From NCBI GenBank assembly GCA_002633005.1, contig NMRA01000813.1, positions 37,170 to 101,169 of the forward strand: a stretch of DNA of 64,000 nt, read 5' to 3'. Below are positions 38,987-49,188 of this stretch, in pieces. Every line of letters starts with the position of its first letter. Positions within the stretch are counted from its first letter, which is position 1. The position numbers were made by a program, and so were the translations under genes. Source of the DNA: Phoronis australis (lineage: Eukaryota; Phoronida; Phoronidae). Under the pieces are notes generated by a model. That model had not been told where the DNA came from and searched no databases. It saw only the letters and a list, made by a program, of their open reading frames with translations.

Positions 38987-39240
38987 ACGATAAAATCTCA
39001 CCACTTTCGGACAAAAATAATTACCAGAATTGGCCTTTCTTCATTATTCAAAGGCCGATAACATTGTCAACACCCATATTTTATCAAATCATTGTCCGCT
39101 GGTAACATTGACAAACAGGTGAAGACTGTTGAAGCCTTTTATTATGTGCTACCCTTCTTATATGAAAAAAAAATTAAAATTTTCACTAGTCCACCACTCC
39201 ACCATACTGGGTCCTAAATTAGTGAGAGTTTTTACCATGC
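38987..39240 (+). mobile_element. MITE-like family 1, copy I
   Basis: Same orientation as copy A. It opens TACGATAAAATCTCACCA and GGACAAAAATAATTACCA and ends TAGTGAGAGTTTTTACC. Terminal inverted repeats are recognisable. Confidence 0.7.
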
Positions 39241-42200
39241 CAAATCCTGTTTGAATTTTCAACATCAGCGGTTACGTCGAGCCCCGGATGAATTCCACTG
39301 AATTAGGTGAGGGAAAACACACACTGTCTGATAAAGCTCTTTGTTCTACAAAGCTGTTACATATGTCACAAATGCAGATATTTACTACAGGTATTTTCTC
39401 AGTACTTTCACTACACAGGCAGCAAAGTCCATTCCCTGCCCAACAATTATATACAGACTTGAAATTCTGTCAATTTTGCATTGGCTGATAATATGGTCAA
39501 TTTATAAATCCAATTTCATCAGAAATGTTTATCAATTTTCATGACCCAGACTCATAAAAATTACTTTAGGGAACGATTTTCCACACAATCATTGCATTTC
39601 ATAATTTTTATCCATATTACTCTTTCATAAAAATTTTTAACCAGCATTTTTGTTCACCAGCACAAGAAAATTTCAAATCGGTACTCCGAGGACCCACCAA
39701 AGGGATTTCTATCATCCTTCTACAAAAGTACATACCCTATCCAATCCCTGACAGAAAGTACAGACAACAAAATGGCCCTCAAAGAAGCTTGAATGCTCTA
39801 CAACCCCCATGCAAATTTGCAACAGATCACAGTGTTGGAAGATAATCACAGGTAGTTTATTATGCCAACCAGGTAGTCAGCAGGTGACAATACATCATTA
39901 CCCCCAATCACATTCTTGACAAATGGCCTCCCAGACCACAAACATTTAGCCTATCTACAGGCCAGCACCTAATCACAGGCTCTGGTTGCTTAAAGATGGC
40001 CATCAGAAGAATTAGCTGACCACTTGAAAGGCCAGTCTCAAAAGGTCAGTGATAGCTTGAGGTGAACCCCTGGACATTAGTATGTTATGTTGAAGACCAG
40101 TGGGGTAATCCATCAGTGGCTGACAAATTACCTGGATGGACAGCTTTGGGGTGAACAGTTTCAAGCCCTGTGGTGCCTGTATCACAAGGAAAGAACTGCA
40201 CTGCAGACCTATGCCTGCCACTATGGCTCGAATATTTTACCACTGTTTAGCTGTTGATGATGAATTCTTTATCAAAATGCTTTCGGGTCTAAAACACTAC
40301 TCCATACATATCATTGTTGCCAAATAAGCTGTCACCTCAAATCACAGGCAATGTACACATCTGCCATTTTTGAAATTGCAGTTTTGGGTTGGTCACCTCC
40401 AATAAACTCTGAAGTGTTTTCTTGAGTCGTTGATGGTGTCAATGTTCATGTTGGTAACAGAATCCAATATTATGAAACTGATTAGTAAAAGGCCCAATTC
40501 GATTCTCCTTTCAGCCAGCTGAACAGGATGAAAACTACTGTATTTATAGAGGTCAACACCCATGTTCAGATTAACATCCATAGTGGACTTTGCAAACGTT
40601 CATTTTCATATGCGCATGATCGGATTAACGTCCACCCCCAAATTTATACGACCAAGATTTCCTTGAAAGCTGTGTCACGCAATTTTTAGCTCTCCAAACA
40701 TTAGAAACCCCTTCCAGAGGCACCTTGTCTGCTATGTTTGACGTGTTTAACCATCTATGCTTAAGTTCATACCCAACCCTGATTTTTGAAATCCAAATTT
40801 AAGAGCCACCAATATGCTAAAAAATCTGGACCCACAGCACACACACACTCACATATGCTCTGAATTTACAGAGGTCAAAGTCCAAAAACGATAGAGGAAT
40901 CCCAGGCAAAATCAAGGTTATTGTTTTTAAATGAATTTACCGGCATGTCAAATTTGACAAAAACATCGAAAAACATTGATGATTTTTAAGCTTACGTGAA
41001 AAGATTTGTTCGCTTATCATTTTAAAAGGAAGCCAGTCCTCGCAAGAAAATGCATGAGGACCCGGCAGTGTTAGTTTCTAGTCTAGAATATAGTCTTCAT
41101 GAGGATCATTAATTTAATCCAGGCCAACTTGCATTTAGCACAAAACAGATTAGATTTTCAAGGAAGTAATGTTATGGTACACTGATCTATCACAGCCCCC
41201 AAAACCAGTACTGCCTACAAGGTTGACCAAACAGCCAGTTGTCCCAAGACACACAGCTCAGCTCTTCTTTGTTTGACTCATTGACCAACACTTTCTATTG
41301 GACAGTGGACAGTAGACAGAGTGAAGCTTGGAACAACTCAAATACAGTGACCATTGTAGTGGAACCAAATCCAGTCGTCTAAAACAAACAATCATGGCAC
41401 AAAGAAGACTCAGAGCTGCAGTTCATTAACTAGATGGACAAGATTTTACAATGGTCATAAATTTTTAGAATTTTGTTGGAATGCAAGAATGCTTTGTAAC
41501 TGAAGGGAAAAATATCATTATGGTCTCTTCAGTGAACAGTAATGAACTACGAAAATGAACAACTTTTTTAATTAAAAAGGTAATTCATGCATCAAGCGTT
41601 CTGGATGTCGGGTATTTTGAACCAAGTTTGATTAAAACTTAATACTTTTACACTGTTCATAATCTATTTCATTTTCAGCCAAGTTAGTCTACGACAAACA
41701 ACAAAGGCCTAGTGAGAATGAATTGAACATGCTCCGAGAAACTTATAATTTTTGCCCTCTACGTAATCAGACCTTTCAGCACCAGCACCATGAAAAGGTT
41801 TAGTGGACAATTAGTTATTTTGCCATGTTTCAACTCAACAGGCCTCTCATTTGGGTTGGTATCCTCCCACACACATTTGATAGTCACTCAAAGGGGGGCT
41901 AAGGGTTCAATTATGAAATTATGCAATTTTCAGTAATGGACTGATGAATAGAATTCTGTAACAAGTCTTTGATAATGTCTGCACAAAAGACCTAGGGTGC
42001 AGGACACTTTTGGAAAGTCATTACTAGCTTTATGGCTCTCTTTATTTGGAACACAAAGGTTGTGAAACTACAGAATGGCCTTGGATCTTAAAACTTATTG
42101 CAGTCACCAGTGCCATCTTTGAAAATCATGGCAGCTTACATTCCCCAATATCAAATTTACTGGCCAAGTTACAGTGACCTAGATGGTTAAACATAGGCGC

Positions 42201-43783
42201 CACTTTAACTTGAAAATGTGGAGTCATTAAGTACTAACCGTCATCAGTTCTAATTACTTTAAGCAGAAAATTGGTTATTGACGATTCTTGCAGGAGGGCC
42301 CGACATTGCATAAAACTTCCCATCAGTATTTGGACTTGGTGCAACAATGCTGCGAAAACGAATTCTGGAAAGACTGAACACTGCTACAGATCTGGTTCAT
42401 AATTTGGGGTGGAACTTTGGTTTGGTTTTTCAACATGGCAACTTCATGTTCCTAATTACAGACGATAAAATCATGAATTTAATGGAATTCATTGACTACT
42501 TCAACTGAAACATTCTTGGCCACATACTTGATTTGTTCCAGTTTGAAGATTGTGATTTTGACTTGAACCAATTAGCACAGCATAGACTTAGTCCCATTAA
42601 ACAAGTGCCTTCGGTCAAAAAACAAGTTTTGGTTTTGATCATTATCCTTTATGAAATTAGTTTCAAATTGTTGCCTTGAATAGTCTTCAAGTCTGAAACA
42701 CAGTACCAAAAAGTAAAGATTTCAAATTTTTACTCCTCTGTGTCATAATGTCCAAGACTAATTAACAAATCGTATTCACTCTGGGAGAGAACAAAAAACA
42801 ACAGTGACTATGCAACCATCAGAAATCTGATAACCATTCATAACCAGAGCCACAAATTAGCCCATATGACTCTCTACTGGTTCTACTAACAGTGGCGGTC
42901 CAGAGCATATGCAATCAAAAATGTCCCACACAGATCTGAATTCAGGCTATTGTATGTTCTGTAATTCAAAACATCACACGAAATAAGTCAGAAACACCCC
43001 ACTGACACAAGCCAGTGCATCAGAGGGCTACTATAAATAACCAGTAGACAGCCAGGCTCACAAACAGCATAACTTTGCCTCATAAGTTTGAGCCACTTCA
43101 CAATAGACCTTAATAAAGCAATGTTGACTTAGGAAAGAACTTTCCTTCATCAAAGGTAAAGTCAAAAGGCTGGCTTACTCAATGAACCAAGTAACATAAC
43201 CAAAATATTTGTCTTGTTCTACTATCTGACTGTGTGCACCCAAAGCTCTCGGCGGCTGTCAACTAATCTGTTGAAATGAATTCAAACACAGTCTCAAGGG
43301 ATCATGTGGTTGAAAATAATTTATGACAACTTTTATAGTTTAAATGAAAATCTGCAAGAAAGTGATTTATAAGATTTGCACTCTTTTGTTGAGTTTAGAT
43401 TCAGGAGAAGCCAGGCAGTAACACAGACATGACTACGAAAGTTTTAGTAACAGACACGAGAAGAAAAATTGTCCAAAAACCAATAGCAAATGACTTGCAT
43501 TCCATTAATTCGGATTAAACAAGACCTCCACCACACTGTATTGTGTTACAGGAGTTTAGAATAGTCACTAGAAGCTTTAGTACATTCAAGTTTAGTTTGG
43601 ACAACTGTAGGGTTTCTTTCATGGTCCGTGTTTACTGAAAGGATGAGAGTGGTATAGGGAACACACACAGCATCCAACCTGGGGTAACTTCAGTACTGAG
43701 ATACCTGAGGGCGTTAATGCAAGGTGTAGTGTAGCCTGGAGTGGAAGGGAATGCAACAATAATCACTGACTAAGGGGTCCTGG

Positions 43784-43838
43784 ATTTTGAGAACCAGTTT
43801 GATGCCTGTTATTTAGTGAAGAAAACTAGCTTTCAAAG
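43784..43838 (+). repeat. hairpin-family repeat, copy 4
   Basis: ATTTTGAGAACCAGTTT and AAACTAGCTTTCAAA form an imperfect stem. The loop has the core GATGCCTGTTATTTAGTG. Flanks (ACTAAGGGGTCC before, GAGGGTCCCC after) resemble the 2528 copy. Confidence 0.65.
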
Positions 43839-44469
43839 TGAGGGTCCCCTAAAAGTGACCGTTGTTGTAAACGCAATATGTGTACCAATATTTAAATTAT
43901 TCAAAAACTATTACATTCACGACAAAAATATAACCCTGTAAACATCTTTGTTGAATGTATTCGATTGCTTTAAGTAACAAAATCCACAACAATCGTGATT
44001 GCAAATCCATGGGTAATTTGTATAAATATGAAATTTGTAAATTACTTTCAATTCCAGCAGCAAATGATTCATTGAATAATTCCATGGTATGAGAAACAAC
44101 AGGAAGCCAATGAGGAAATTCAGATAAACAACCCAGAACAACAATCACGTCGATATCAGCTGACAATCGCTACGTTTACTCGTCAATTTGTACATATGTG
44201 GCGCTCTGCAAATGGCAACGAAATAGTAGGAAATCTTCTTAAGTGATGCATAAGCAAACAATGTCAGCACCACAACTACTCAACAAAACGATACTAAAAG
44301 TTCAAAAGCAATTTAATAATACCCTATAATTAATGTCGGACATCGACCACACAATCGCCTTCGTGGTCTGCAAGTCGCTGGTTGGTCCAGTGCACATTCG
44401 GCCAAATCGATCATCCTAAAAGTTTTTAACTAAGTTTGGGCAAAATCTCAACTCATTTCGTTTGCTTAC

Positions 44470-44542
44470 CTGTAACCTTTACGGCAAGCAAAAGGACGAG
44501 GTGAAAAGATCTACCCCTCAGCAATAAATTTGGGGCACACAT
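44470..44542 (-). CDS. putative first coding exon of a secreted or membrane protein
   Basis: On the minus strand an ATG at 44542-44540, preceded in frame by TAA 15 bases upstream, opens 24 codons plus one base. The exon ends at a strong donor (GTTACAG|GTAAGCAAACG). The peptide (MCAPNLLLRGRSFHLVLLLA..) has a basic n-region and a leucine-rich h-region like a signal peptide or signal anchor. The intron phase is 1, the usual phase after signal-peptide exons in animal extracellular proteins. A CpG-dense island lies about 0.6 kb upstream in transcription. The downstream exons cannot be assigned with confidence, so the protein's identity is unknown. A second upstream ATG in another frame terminates quickly. 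Confidence 0.45.
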
Positions 44543-45089
44543 GTTTCCGAGCGCACATTAATTCAGTGAGTGACGAGCGATGAACTCACTCCCGCTAAGT
44601 GCATGTCTTTTAAATCTCGCACCTGCTTAGAGCGACATCTTCCGACAGTGAAAGCATCTACTGCCGCTTTTTGGAAAAATTCGGAACTACATCCATCAAC
44701 GGGTTTTGCGTGGACTGTACAAAATAGCAAAAAAGCTGCATTTTGCCCTGTTTAGCTAAAGAAAAGTCGAATATCAAACTATTTACTCGGATAAAATCAA
44801 TCTCTTAAATTGCAATACTATGATACGATTGTATTTCCCGCGCCAACGAGAACATCGAAATCATCAGGCTTCATAGTTTATTGAGGTTGGCCAACCCAAA
44901 AATTGCGAATTCGATAACAGTACGCATTTCCTGTGACTTGGAAAATAAACATAATCATATCACGATAAGAAACCTTATGAGACAGATTTCAGGAGAGTGA
45001 AAAGCCTAATAAATAAAACAACTCATCTTTCTACTGAAGGACTACAAGGGTTATTGTGTTTTAAGATTTTTTTCTCAATATTGGCACAA

Positions 45090-45625
45090 TGTGCGGTAAA
45101 ATGCACACATGGCATATAATTTTGTGGCGTCGAAACGACATGCTTCACTGCGACCGGAGAAACGTGCGAAAAATTCAATGCCATGGACACTTCGCCGCCC
45201 GCTGGCACGACCATTTCCCGGTCGCCAAATACAGGTGGGGAACATTCACTGTGATCATGGATAGCCGCCCGCACTTGCAAACCTGGGATAGACCCCGCCT
45301 GTGCCTTGTTGCAAAACCGATTTCATCGCGACACGTTGATAGTTGTCCCCAGAGACGGACCCGGGGCCATCCACAACGCTCGATCGCAGTCGCTGACTCC
45401 TCGATTGCATCGCGAAAGTGACGGAGCACTTGCTGTCCGCTAAGACAAGTACGCGGATCTGGCTGTGGACCATTGCTACATCGCGATGCCGGCGACCTCA
45501 AGGGAAGCTTGTCAAGCACATCTGACGGCTTGCGCCATCGGGCTGTAGGCTTGCCAAAGTTGACTTACGCGGCCACCGCCGACTCTACATTTGCTTCGCC
45601 AACCGAAAAGCGGCATATTTCTCGG
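45090..45625. promoter_or_regulatory. CpG island, probable promoter region
   Basis: CpG runs at about six to seven per 60 bases in the 45121-45240 lines I counted, and stays high to about 45.62 kb, against about one or none in most of the window. It is the strongest CpG concentration here. It lies upstream of the putative minus-strand first exon (44542) and 3.6 kb upstream of the plus-strand giant gene, so it could serve either. Open frames occur on both strands (minus 45175-45519, 114 codons; plus 45089-45421, 110 codons). Stop codons are rare in CpG-rich DNA, so I do not call these as genes. Confidence 0.5.
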
Positions 45626-45830
45626 GCCTAAAAAAAAATTCAAAGCAGCACTTCTGAAACCGATACAAATGATCAGTAAACAACACGTGTCTCGGGACTT
45701 CAAAAAAATGCAAATCCACATTAATTTTCTGAATGCCTGCCCTTTGCTTCTGAAATCGACACAAAAGGCACACTTCTGGGGACTTCGAACATTTGGGACC
45801 CACTTCTGAAACCCAAGCTTTTCGAAGCGG
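45620..45830. repeat. degenerate tandem repeat, about three units
   Basis: The words CTCGGG(A/C)CTT..AAAAA and CTTCTGAAACCGACACAAA recur about every 60-80 bases. Read on the minus strand the repeats give a 72-codon frame with a recurring CRFQK/YRFQK motif. It sits at the edge of the CpG island. Confidence 0.6.
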
Positions 45831-45961
45831 AGTTATATTTACTTGAAAATAAAAGCGTTGTTGCGTTTACCTTATCTTTTTATTCAATTTTTGTTTCAAT
45901 AACACGATCAAATTTTATTTGCAATTAAATGTTCAAGGTGAGATATTAAAAAGGTTGCAGC

Positions 45962-46182
45962 TGCAGTTTTCCAAAATATCATTTCGTTTCCTTTTATGCA
46001 TAAAAGTATTTTGATAGCCCCTCACGCAAAAGTGAAACACTTTAAAAACAATTCTTAATTAGGCTTTGATAAAAGTGCATAAAATATTGAATTTGACGGT
46101 TTAATATTAATCCGATTAGCCGTTTCTGAGATATGATGTTCCGAAGTCAGCCAAACATTCTCTAGCGCACCTGACAATGTAC
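45962..46182 (+). mobile_element. dispersed repeat family 2, plus copy
   Basis: Non-coding sequence with TTTTGATAGCCCCTCACGCAAAAGTG, ATTAATCCGATTAGCC and TTCCGAAGTCAGCCAAA in order. It is matched by an inverted copy at 26.64-26.89 kb and partly by 47990-48085. Confidence 0.55.
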
Positions 46183-47182
46183 TGTCTTGTATATGTTATT
46201 AGACCTTTCGCCTATGGTCATATGTACCTATTTCAATAAAGATAAAAGTAAATTTAGCTATTTTTATGGGGTCCTACGTATTCTTAAAGTAGGTAAACTG
46301 CAAGTATACACTTGTGGCATAAAAATCAGACCACTGTTCTCTGTTGCTTGGAATAATTCTTCAAATACAGTTGCAAAGTATATTCTTACTTTATCGTAAT
46401 ATGTATGATCAGTTGAAATTTATGGTATGATTATTGCAAAACTCAAAAAACGAAAAAGGAAAAGTGTATGTTTAGTTAAAGACTTTTTGATAAAATGTGA
46501 TATTTCTTAAACTAAACAAAAAACCCGACTATTTCAACATATTTTCAACAACTTTTGGGCCTTTTGCCTCAAAAAAGTTGAATCTTTTTAGACGAAAGAA
46601 GAAGAAATATCGTAAAACGAAATTAATATTAACTAATTTAAAGCTCATATTGTTCCATAAAATAAAAAAACGAAAGTAACGTGGGAAAGCGAAAATTTAT
46701 TTCTATTGAATTTAATACAATTCTGCAAACATTGAGGATCTGTATGGTGTTGCTAATTCATGAACTCCCGTTGCCTGTCCATTGTTTACGACAAACGTAA
46801 TTAATTTTGCATACCCCGGTATATTAGTCACACAGTAGTTGGGCTAACACACCGTCTAAAGTACTAAAAGCAATTTCACAGCTTTGGCAAATACCCATAA
46901 ACTCACTATATCATTCTAGACGTTTCCTTTTCGTTAGACTTAAACAAAACCTGCGTTGTGTGTTAGTGCAAGTCAGCCTTTTCAAGTCTTTGTCTTTTAC
47001 GTGTACAAAATCCCGTTTGGTGTTCTGACAAATAGGCTTAAATTTTGACTCCACCAAATGTATACCTTTCGTTGTTCGTACACATTAGTATTATTTTTTG
47101 TGATTCGCACCTGCAGTAGGCAAGTTAGTCTGTATCTTGGGTGTTAATTTGTAAAAAAAACTCAGGCATCTACCTTTACTCA

Positions 47183-47543
47183 CCACTGATAACTGTTTCT
47201 TAAATCGTGTACTCTATTCTCAATGAACCTTTCTTGTTTGCTAAATTTTAACAAAAAGACATTGTCGGGTGACCCAATTATTGACAAAATGTTAAAAATC
47301 CAAACATCAAATTCTACAGGTTCAGAAATATGTACTTTTGCTGAGTTCAAATCTATCGTTTTTAGGCATTTGGCTAAAAAGACAGACATATCTGTAAGGG
47401 ACCTACATAACGCGTCCCATTGTCCAGTATCACTAAAAAATTTGTGCCATTTTCTGGCTAGGGTCTTGTCCTGTGGCAAAAAGTGCCACTGCGTAATTGA
47501 AAGTAGTGTTGTCGAATCCACAACAAATACAGAACCTCACCAT
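47183..47543 (-). pseudogene. frameshifted THAP-domain-like relic
   Basis: On the minus strand an ATG at 47543 starts MVRFCICCGFDN, which resembles the first zinc-ligand pair of THAP DNA-binding domains (C-x2-C near the N terminus). After a frame change near 47510-47530 a second frame continues with HFLPQDKTLARKWHKFF, matching the F-x-x-P-x-D-x-x-L-x-x-x-W core of the domain, and runs open to 47183. The expected later C-x2-H pair and the AVPTIF-like end are not seen. THAP domains occur in cellular regulators and in P-element-type transposases, so this may be a transposon relic. An antisense plus frame (47223-47648) is open but unrecognised. Confidence 0.35.
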
Positions 47544-47989
47544 AGCAAAAAATGTAGGCTTATTGAAATAGAGGGAAAATTTGGAGCAAAGACAACAGAA
47601 CATATCTATCCACGCTCGTACGTTAAACGGGATAGCCAATATCATTGAGCAAGAGGCTAAATAGATTACCGCAGCAGCACCTTGCAGAATTCCAGTATTG
47701 TTCCCATATTTAAATCATAGATCACAAGTCTTATTTCATACTCGAAAATGGTGCTGAGTCACACTAATCTGCCTTTGACTGGGTCACGTGGCCATGTCGC
47801 CCTGGAAAAAATTGCAAAATCGATCATAACAATAACACGATCAAGTATCGTTTGATACAAATCTCAAAACCGATCTTACAGATCTCTCTAAGTTGTCGTG
47901 TCCTTTTTAATTCATGATGCAACTTCTCATTCTTCACAGCTTTTTGGAGAACAGAGAACCAAACGTAATATATGAAGATTTCTTACAAA

Positions 47990-48085
47990 ATCCAATCAGC
48001 CATTTCTGAAATATGACTGTTCCGAAGTAAATCCAAGTATGGACATTTTCTAGTGTCCTACGTAACCTTAAATTAGGTGTTTTCG
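47990..48085 (+). mobile_element. dispersed repeat family 2, partial copy
   Basis: AATCCAATCAGCCATTTCTG, ATATGACTGTTCCGAAGT and CATTTTCTAGTGTCCTACG correspond to the right half of the 45962 copy. Confidence 0.5.
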
Positions 48086-49188
48086 ACGTGTCTTTTGTTC
48101 ATTTCGTTGTTCTTAAAACTCTTATAGACAATGATGAATTGAACAAGTGTCAACATCAACCCGTGTTTTGATCAAGTCTCGAATATTGGCGCATGCGTCT
48201 AATTTTGGATATAGACTCAGCTTCTCATAAAGATATACGAACCTAATTACGCGCGCTTAGGGTAATGGCGGTCCGATCTATCAGTCCTAGTTGTTTACAT
48301 TCAATTCTTCTACGTCAACTAAGTTCTTTCCTGCTTCTGTTTCGTGAATTCAAATTTCAGTTACGTGTAGCTGTACCGTGACAGGGCTTCAGTAAAAGCT
48401 TTCTCGTAATTTCATTGACTTTCCATTTACTTTCACAGCACTTTCAACAGTCAGAATTATGTTTCCATATTTACCAAGACCATGGCTCAAAATGCTCTAG
48501 AACAGGAGTTCAAAGTACAAGAATTATGATTTTGGGACAAAAACACTTTACGTTCACTGGAGTCCATCTTTCCCGGGCGACCTCGACTGCAACCTTCAAG
48601 CAATAGCGTTTGGATCGATGAGGCTCCCCGGTGTGGGGGCAGTCACCAGAAACTTTGGTGCGTAAACTATGTTTTCAACAAAATTTCACGTGGAAGGGTC
48701 ACTTTTTTAGTCCTAGGCGCCTTTCACGTTTGGGATACGAGTTTGACAACAAGGGGGCGGCGGTATTTTATTTGATTTCAATTTGTTAGTGTCCAGTTTC
48801 GGTTTAAGTTCATTTTATTAGGGCTATGTTTGAAAGGGTACACTTTGAAAGATAGGGTTTTCGGGTTATCTGATATGCAGTTTTAGCCGATGACTTTTCA
48901 AAATCTTTTTTGAACCTGCGACGCGTACACAACTTTCTACTGACTCCCAGATTAAAAATTCCGACTTACAAGAGACTATATACAAGCGATCAAACTTTCG
49001 AAAATGGGTTTTAATACAAAACAAATGCAACTGGGACCGAGTAAATGAGTTCACAGTACTATTTCTATATTAATATTGTCTGTCTGCTGAGAAAACTCAG
49101 TATCCATGTCTACATGTATGACGTCATCAATACAATGACACTAGTAATAGAATCTTCCAGGTCAAAGGCTTTTTAGTTAAAACAAACA
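48086..49188. other. upstream region of the giant single-exon gene
   Basis: There is no open frame of note. An acceptor-like TCTTCCAG ends at 49160, 28 bases before the ATG, so a spliced 5' untranslated exon is possible. I see no clear TATA box at a position I could defend. Confidence 0.4.

Larger units (their letters stand above)
34223..44469. other. gene-poor, repeat-bearing stretch
   Basis: No secure gene. It holds MITE-family-1 copies at 36.1, 37.8 and 39.0 kb, a hairpin-family copy at 43.8 kb, a short palindrome (CACTGACCAATGGTCAGTG) near 35693, and a segment at 37344-37549 that looks coding on both strands. If the minus-strand gene is real this is its first large intron. Confidence 0.5.
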
